Shown in pieces: positions 34,501 to 43,500 of a stretch of DNA of 64,000 nucleotides. The stretch covers positions 15,098,441-15,162,440 of the forward strand of contig NC_134838.1 of the NCBI RefSeq assembly GCF_965363235.1, in the 5' to 3' direction. The position numbers were made by a program, and so were the translations under genes. The notes under the pieces are model-generated. The model had not been told where the DNA came from and ran no database searches. It saw only the letters and a list, made by a program, of their open reading frames with translations. The DNA comes from Mytilus galloprovincialis (taxonomy: Eukaryota; Mollusca; Bivalvia; Mytilida; Mytilidae). The first letter of the stretch is position 1. Each line of letters starts with the position of its first letter.

Positions 34501-37500
34501 CTGGCCTAAAAGGCCAAGTGAGCTTTTCTCATCACTTGGCGTCCGGCGTCCGGCGTCGTCCGTCGTCGTCCATCGTCGTCGTTAACTTTTACAAAAATCT
34601 TCTCCTCTGAAACTACTGAGCCAAATTAAACCAAACTTGGCCACAATCATCATTGGAGTATCTAGTTTAAAAAATGTGTCCGGTGACCCGGCCAACCATC
34701 CAAGATGGCCGCCATGGCTAAAAATAGAACATAGGGGTAAAATGCAGTTTTTGGCTTATAACTCAAAAACCAAAGCATTTAGAGCAAATCTGACATGGGG
34801 TAGAATTGTTAAACAGGTGAAGATCTATCTGCCCTGAAATTTTCAGATGAATCGGATAACCCGTTGTTGGGTTGCTGCCCCTGAATTAGCAATTTTAAGG
34901 AAAGTTTGCAGATTTTGGTTATTATCTTGAATATTATTATAGATAGAGATAAACAGTAAACAGCAATAATGTTCAGCAAAGTAAGATTTACAAATAAGTC
35001 AACATAACTGAAATGGTCAGTTGACCCCTTTAGGAGTTATTGCCCTTTATAGTAAATTTTTAACCATTTTTCATAAATCTTAGTAATATTTTACAAAAAT
35101 CTTCTCCTCTGAAACTACTGGGCCAAATTAATCCAAACTTGGCCACAATCATCTTTTGGGTTAGTAGTTTGAAAAATGTGTCCGGTGACCTGGCCATCAA
35201 ACCAAGATGGCCGCCATGGCTAAAAATAGAACATGGGGTAAAATGCAGTTTTTGGCTTATAACTCAAAACCCAAAGCATTTAGAGCAAATCTGACATGGG
35301 GAAAATTGTTTATTAGTTCAAGATCTATCTGCCCTGAAATTTTCAGATGAATCGGACAACCCGTTGTTGGGTTGCTGGCCCTGAATTAGTAATTTTAAGG
35401 AAATTTTGCTCTTTTTGGTTATTATCTTGAATATTATTATAGATAGAGATAAACTATAAACAGCAATAATGTTCACCCAAGTAAGATTTACATATAAGTC
35501 AACATGACTGAAATGGTCAGTTGACCCCTTTAGGAGTTATTGCCCTTTATAGTCAATTTTTAACCATTTTTCGTAAATCTTAGTAATCTTTTACAAATAT
35601 CTTCTCCTCTGAAACTACTTGGCCAAATTAATCCAAACTTGGCCACAATCATCTTTTGGGTTAGTATTTTGAAAAATGTGTCCGGTGACCTGGCCATCCA
35701 ACCAAGATGGCCGCCATGGCTAAAAATAGAACATGGGGTAAAATGCAGTTTTTGGCTTATAACTCAAAACCCAAAGCATGTAGAGCAAATCTGACATTGG
35801 TAAAATTGTTTATCAGGTCAACATTTATCTGCTCTGAAATTTTTAGATGAATCGGACAACCCGTTGTTGGGTTGCTGACCCTGAATTGTTAGTTTTTAGG
35901 AAATTTTGCTGTTTTTGGTCATTATGTTGAACATTATTATTGATAGAGATAAACTGTAAACAACAATAATGTTCAGCAAAGTAAGATTTACAAATAAGTC
36001 TACATGACCGAAATGGTCAATTGACCCCCTTAGGAGTTATTGTTCTTTATAGTCAATTTTTAACAATTTTCATAAATTTTTAATACATTTTCCACTGAAA
36101 CTAATGGGCCAAGTTCATTATAGATAGAGATAATTTTAAGCAGCAAGAATGTTCAGTAAAGTAAGATGTACAAACACATCACCATCACCAAAACACAATT
36201 TTGTCATGAATCCATCTGCTTCCTTTAATATTCACATAGACCAAGGTGAGCAACACAGGCCCTTTGAGCCTCTAGTTTTTTAGTCTGTTCACAAATAAAA
36301 ACTTGAAATGATAATGTTTAAATAAAGGTCTTCATAAATTTTGTATTCTTTATAACTGAATAACCACAAAAAACATGCAAATTCTTTGAAACATAAATGG
36401 ATGCAGTAGTTTAAAACTAGAGGCTCTCAAGAGCCTGTGTCGCTCACCTTGGTCTATGTGCGTATTAAACAATGGACACAGATAAATTCATGACATAATT
36501 GTGCTTTGGTGATGGTGATGTGTTTGTAGATCTTACTTTACTGAACATTCTTGTTGCTACAATTATCTTTATCTATAATGAACTTGGCCCAGTAATTACA
36601 GTGGAAAATATTTTCTAAAAATTTACAAAAATTTATGAAAAATGCTAAAAATTAACTATAAAGGGCAATAACTCCTTAAGGGGTCAATTGACTATTTTGG
36701 TCATGTTGACTTATTTGTAAATCTAACTTTGCTAAACATTTTTGCTGTTTACAGTTTATCTCTATCTATAATAATATTCAAGATAATAACCAAAAACAGC
36801 AAAAATTCCCTAAAATTACCAATTTAAGGGCGGCAACCAAACAACGGGTTGTCGGATTCATCTGAAAATTTGAGGGCAGAAAGATCTTGACCTGATTAGC
36901 AACTTTTCCCATGTCAGATTTGCTCTAAGTGCTTTGGTTTTTCAGTTATAAGCCAAAAACTGCATTTTTACCCTATGTTCTATTTTTAGCCATGGCGGCC
37001 ATCTTGGTTGGTTGGCCGGGTCACGCCACACATTTTTTAAACAAGATACCCCAATGACGATTGTGGCCAAGTTTGGTTTAATTTGGCCCAGTAGTTTCAG
37101 AGGAGAAGACTTTTATAAAAGAATGACGACGGACGACGACGACGCCGGACGCCAAGTGATGGGAAAAGCTCACTTGGCCCTTCGGGCCAGGTGAGCTAAA
37201 AAATCAGAAATAAACTTTTTTATAATTAAATCAGTGCTTATATTGAACAGATTGAAAATATATCATTGATATTGAATAAATACTGTATCACATGCAGTTT
37301 ATGTGAGTTTATACATGTACATGTATTTCAATCAATAAAGAAGACATTTTTTTGGTCAGGCAAATTAATCAATGAGTGATAGATTTCTCCAAGAAGAAAT
37401 TTAAATGTCCAAGTGAATAAACTACACAGAGAACAATAGCTATTGTATTGATTCAATGGGACAGGTTAACTTGCAAAAGTTTAAATACCTTGGTCAAGAG

Positions 37501-40500
37501 CAGACGACTCTATGGTAAACTTTCATTTGGTTCGCAATAATAGATCTAAACCAGTCACCAAGGTTTCATGAAAACTGCTCAAAGCATTTGTCTGAAAACA
37601 GGAAAATCGCCCTTTTTTTATGAATATTACACCTTATGTAATAATCCTGGGTTTTGATTGGTTGATAGCCAGATATGCCTTTTTTACCCTCTCTGCCGGG
37701 GTATTTGCCAAAAAATACTTTATCCGACTGGACGCTTGTAACGTCACGATCATCAATGAGTTTTTGAAGGTTAACATTCAGTGTAATTAAACAGAAATAG
37801 CATGTTCTTGATTTATCTGTTCAAAATCCAATCACTCGGAAACATAAAATCTAAAATTTATAAAAATCAAAAGGGAGCTCAAGTCAATAGTTCCAGACAG
37901 ACAGGACAGACCAGACCAGACAGAACAGAACAGAACAGAACAGAACAGAACAGAACAAAACAGGACAGGACAGGACAGGACAGGACAGGACAGGACAGGA
38001 CAGGGTTAAAAATGTAATCTCATGGTCAACATAAGATCATACATGTAGAGTTAAATTATGTCCACAGTGACATTTTAGCTATAACTTTTTATGTGTGCTT
38101 AATTTGTGTTTAAGTCAAAATCTTGAATAAATCCCATCTTGCCAATTTGAACCAGAGGAACGTTAGAATCAACAGCATGGAAGACATGAACATTGAATCA
38201 AGATCTTGTCAACACTATGTTCTAGGAATTATGAAATCAAATCCCTGTGAAAATAACCTTTTTAATTTACGATTTATCTCCTGAAAATTATTTATCAGTC
38301 AACTCTTTACTGTCAAAAACTTTTATACCTAGTCATCATGGTCATGTTTCCTTTATGCTTAAAGCTTGAAACTATTTTAAGTCAAAGAGAGATAATAAGT
38401 TTATAAATTTCATGATGGATGACCATGTGAAAAGTTGTAATTGTTAGTCACTGAAAAAATGAAATTTATATAGAACATTCAAGGGGACATTGGCTGCCAA
38501 ATTTGTGTTCACTGATGTGACTCAAATTCTCATGTTGGATTTATAACATACATAAAACATAATTCAAACATGCACATACGTGTATTACTCCAACCTTGAT
38601 TTTCCTTTTGAGAAAATATACTCAAGTCTTTTTATTTCAGTAAACTTTTTAAACATATAATAACAAATCTTACTTTTTGTCCTTGTAAAGTAAAATAATT
38701 ATATAACTTACTTTTTGAAAGCTTGTAGCTATAGAGAATTTGACCATTTGTTCTCTACCATCCTCTCCAAGATCACTAAGTAATGTCTGCCAAGCCACCT
38801 CATTAAATACCTCCTCTCCTGACTGTGAACTCAAGATTACCGATTCATCCTATAATGATAAAATTTATATCTGAGTTAAAAGTAGATTTTTTTGAAAATA
38901 TGTAAGATACAATGAACATAGACACACTGTTGGGGATCCTAGGGGAAGCGTCTAAACCCAAAGTCCCCACTCACTCTATCTAGGCAAATTAAAAATATTG
39001 ATGGAACACTAGTTAAGGCCACACCAATTTAATTCCTTGTTCGACGGACCCGCCCCCACCTATTTTTTTTCAAAACAGATTTTTTTAATTTTTTTTATAT
39101 TCCCGCTTCCCGCATCCGTAAATGTAATCATGTCCATTTCCCGCACCGTTTTTTTGTAAATATTATTAAAAGATATAAACATTTGTCTTTAGATCAAAGT
39201 CTTTTAAACCTATATATAACGATTTAAAACCTATTAGCACCCCACCACACTGTACATATCTGTGAAACCAATTAATCCCAAGTTGGAGTGCTCCGAAATA
39301 TAACAGCGGAAATACCTATACAGAACAAAACATAGGTTTCTTTCCCCCTTACTTATATTCCCTATCACAAAATGTTCATTGTTAGAATTAAATACAAGGA
39401 ACTTCTGAAAGAGTTGCCTTCAACTGCAATTATATTGTATGCTGGCGAAACAAAACTATCCATAGCCGCTGTATGTTTATGCACCTGTCCTGATTGATTC
39501 AGGGACCTGTCGTTCAGCAGTTGTCGTTTGTTGATGTGGTGCATTGGTATTTTCCCGTTTGGATATATAAATTAGATCGTTGGTTTTCCTGTTCGAATTG
39601 TGTACACTAATGATTTTGGGGTCCCTTATACATTGTAGCTTGCTGTTTGGTATTGATCAAAGCCCTGTGTAAAAGTCCTACTTTGACCTGTGTTTGTTAT
39701 TAGCAGGTTGGGAACAATGATACCCCCCCCCCCCCCCTTCCCCTTTTAGACAAGGGGTCATTTTACTGTTGTAGAAAAGAAAATAGAAATACCAAGGATT
39801 TGTAAAGTGCTACTATACAAAACCTTTGATAACTTAGCATTTTTTACTCAAAAAGAGGTTAAATACAACATATTTTAACAACTTTTCTAAAAGAGGGGTC
39901 CACTTATTTTGAATAATATTAAACTGTAAAAGTAAATGTGTTAACTTAACATGGTTAAAGTCCAGAAATATTACAAAATTCTTGGACCATTTAATACCAG
40001 ATAGATATATAGTTCTTTGGGAAAATATGAGCCCTTTTGTACTAAAAAGTGTTTTTTACAAAAAAATATATTATAAAGTTATATTGACCCCTCATTAAAA
40101 GGGATATTTATAACATTAAGGGGTTGTTCCCAACCTGATTATGACTTGGATGGAGAATTGTCTCATTGTAAGTCACACATACAAAGACCAGATTTAATTA
40201 TTCAATTATTTCTTGGTAAACAGGGAAAAAAATACTTCATAAATTAAAGAAATGTCAAAGTACAAGTGATAAATCAAGTCTTAATATTGTCAAATCCTAC
40301 TATTTTATGTTTACAAAAAAAAATTATAATCGCTCGCCTTTACTTTTCAAGCTTCGCCTCAAAAATTTGCAAATTAAATATTTTTTTATTAAAATTTTCA
40401 AATCGCTCGCTCGCCCCAATTTTTGGAGTCCAAAAATCTGTAGAACAAGAAATTAAATTGGTGTGGCCTAAGTATCAAAATCAGGCTTTCACATTTTTTC

Positions 40501-43500
40501 CTCCAAAATTGTAATTGTCGGGCAGGAGTAATTTTTTATCCAGGCAGAACTAAAAGCAAGAAGTACAGATAAGAGAAACTGTTAATTCCTTTATGTATGT
40601 TTACATATGTCATCATGTTTTTCCTGACAAAGTATAGGGCTGTAAGGGAACACTATTTATTTTCAATTTTTTAATCATTTAAATCATTTGTGTTATCAAT
40701 ATCATTATCATGATTATGCAATTCTAATAACAATATAAGAAGAATATGACTAAGGATACAGATGCCCTAAGTTAAAAAGGGGGATGAGTCTACATGGTCT
40801 AGAACAGTAAATGACTTACAACCCAAATACCAACTCTGTCTATGTGTTGTGGTTCTTAGCATTGTGTTAATGAGTTCATAAAATTTGGATGATGAGACAA
40901 ACTTAAGACGTTAAAAATTAGCAAAATGTCAAGGTTATAAATGGGAATAACTCTAGTACAGTAAGCTACTCACCGACCATATTCGAACTTTGTCTGTCTG
41001 TTTTGGATTTTAGCATTGTGTATGAGTTTCATAAATTTGGGTGAGGAAAATTTAAGCTAGAGCGTGGAAATGAAAATGGGATGGACAGATGGACCAGCAA
41101 ACTTTTTGACCCACCTGTTGATGCAAGATCTCTGGGCTTGTTGACACTGTCTGCTTTTGTAACTGTTGATTGTCTTTTATGCTTCCTGGACTCTGAAAAA
41201 CATATGAATTTTTATATTTAATTGAGAAATATAAAAAAAAACTGTAGCCATTGTGAACATGGTGAATGATAGCTTATCTCCACAATTTCTTTATAATTCA
41301 AATGATTGTATTTTCAAAGTTAAGTACAGTTTGTTAGTTTTTCCACAAGTGCCTATTATCTTAGTTTAGAAGGAGTGGTCAACTAGACATTCATATGCTT
41401 GAGGATACCAAACTATACTTGATTAAATAAGTTTCCTTACAATCCTTGGCAACAGTCCGGCAGGACCTGGGAATTTCCTCTTTGTTCTAACAGGAGTCTT
41501 TAGATGGCTTTCTTCATGCTGTCTAGTTTTACTCTGTCTTGTAAAATGACTTGCTGGTTCCTGGTTCTCTGTTACTACAATGTGCTGGGATACTGCTGGT
41601 ACTCTAGCCTGTGTATGGTCTGTTTCACTTATCCTGGAATCTTGTCTTATTTCCTGTTGACAGTTTGTATTCTGAATCTGTTTCTCTTGAAGAATTGTGC
41701 TTGAATGCCTGTAAGCCCCTGTAAGAATGAAAGAAAAAAATATTGTACTGACTTGCATTTAACTATTTAGTAGCTTTCATGTGTAATGAAGTTTATAACA
41801 AATTTTGCTAGTGTTAATTGACTGTCGACAATAATATTTCATGCATTTATACATTTATACCATTTTTTCTTGTTTGACATTTTATCATTTGCACGCGTTT
41901 TAGTTGCTTTGTGGTATGGGATTTGCTCATTGTTGAAGGTAGGTTGGTTACCTATAGTTTTTATTATCTATGTCATATTGTCTCTGTTGGAAAGTTAACT
42001 AATGAATGGTCTATCAAACCATGAAAATAAGGGTCTCTTTGATTGTCACTGACAGTAGAATAAGAAATGTGAAAGTTTTTTATTAATAAATATAGGGGAA
42101 AAAAATCATCCAATTGTTTTTTAAACTCTAAAAGGTATATACATGAAGTTGGGAACAAATGAATATTTTTGTTGGACCTACCTCTCTGAATGTACTTATC
42201 ATCTGGTGATTGTATCAGACCTGGTCTTAACCTTTTGTTAGATGATTGATGATCAGACTCAGAGGATAATCTTTTCTTACAGCCACTAGAATTCCCATCC
42301 TTTGCAGGAGTTCTCCTATCTGTAATATCATCCAGTGGTAGGTCCTTAAAAAAAGAAAAACTAAAAATAAGTAATAAATTATTATAATAGAAAGGCTTTA
42401 AACATGATTTTGTCATAGTCATCAACATTCACCAAGTGCACTTGAATTGTATTCTCATGAAAACAAGGGAATTTTAATAGGGTTTTTATTTATAGAAACA
42501 TTTATTGATTATCACTTTTTTTCTATGTAGCATTTTTTTATTTTTCATTTCTTCATTTTCAAAGATCAGCCGTTTTATATGTAAGCAAGCAGTCAATGAC
42601 AAGACTGCAACCTTTCGATTTTGAATGAAAACCAGAAGACTGGATGTTTCAATATGATTGTACACTATGGAATGAATTCTGAATTACAATAACTTTCTTC
42701 AGATATTATCAAGTTGCAGTTAATACCAAGTTCATGTATTTACTTTTCAACTTGTAAAAATATTAAATATTATTGATAAAATTTTGCTGTGCTTGTGTTT
42801 AATGGCATGAATAATGTTCAGTTTAACATCTAGTTTTGTACCCGTTTAAAAAGGGACATGCTGATTGTGCAAGTCATCAATATAAGCACATGTTTGACTT
42901 GTGATTTTTTTCTTTATTACTGGATTAAGCATTTATTTTTTTTATCAAACTTTCCATTTGCTGCAAACGTAATTAAATAATGCATTCTGTCATCTATCTA
43001 GTTCTCCTGTCATGTGTGTTAATCTACCTGTACAAGTGATTAGTGATCTTTAGCCGGATATCCCTCAGAGCTTGAAAACTGTATCAAGAGTACCCTTTGG
43101 ATTACAATACAATAACCTACGAGTTAATTGTTTATAGTTACTAACAAAAATGGCAGAGGCTAGAAAAAACACAAATTTTGACATTGGCGGAAGATAATTT
43201 AAGGTTTATCATAACAAATGGACACACCGTATTTTCACTTGAAAAACCACTCTGTGTACAGACTTACCTGTGCAGTTTTGAAAGTTTTAAGGCATCCACT
43301 ACATATATAAAAGTTAAATTTATTTTGCATAACAGAAAGATAAAATCGTTTTTGGATCTTAAAGGGCATTTTTTTTGCTTTCTGCAGAAGGTGTAAAAAT
43401 AAATAAACACCTGAATTGCATTTGATGCTGTCAACTCAGTTTCTACCTTTAATTCACCTATAGATATCATCATGCCAATCAAGGACAATCAATTAATACA

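Larger units (their letters stand above)
33330..37551. repeat. Large inverted duplication in HROB intron 5
   Basis: Beyond the two repeat elements the flanks are also inverted copies. AAACTGCATGTGATGTTGTA at 34363 has an inverted partner near 37300. ATCTATCACTCACTGATTAA near 34280 pairs with a site ending at about 37389. TTATTGCGAACC at 33330 pairs with GGTTCGCAATAA at 37540. The right arm is about 1.1 kb; the left arm is longer because of internal duplication and an extra ~0.8 kb (33446-34270). Confidence 0.8.
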
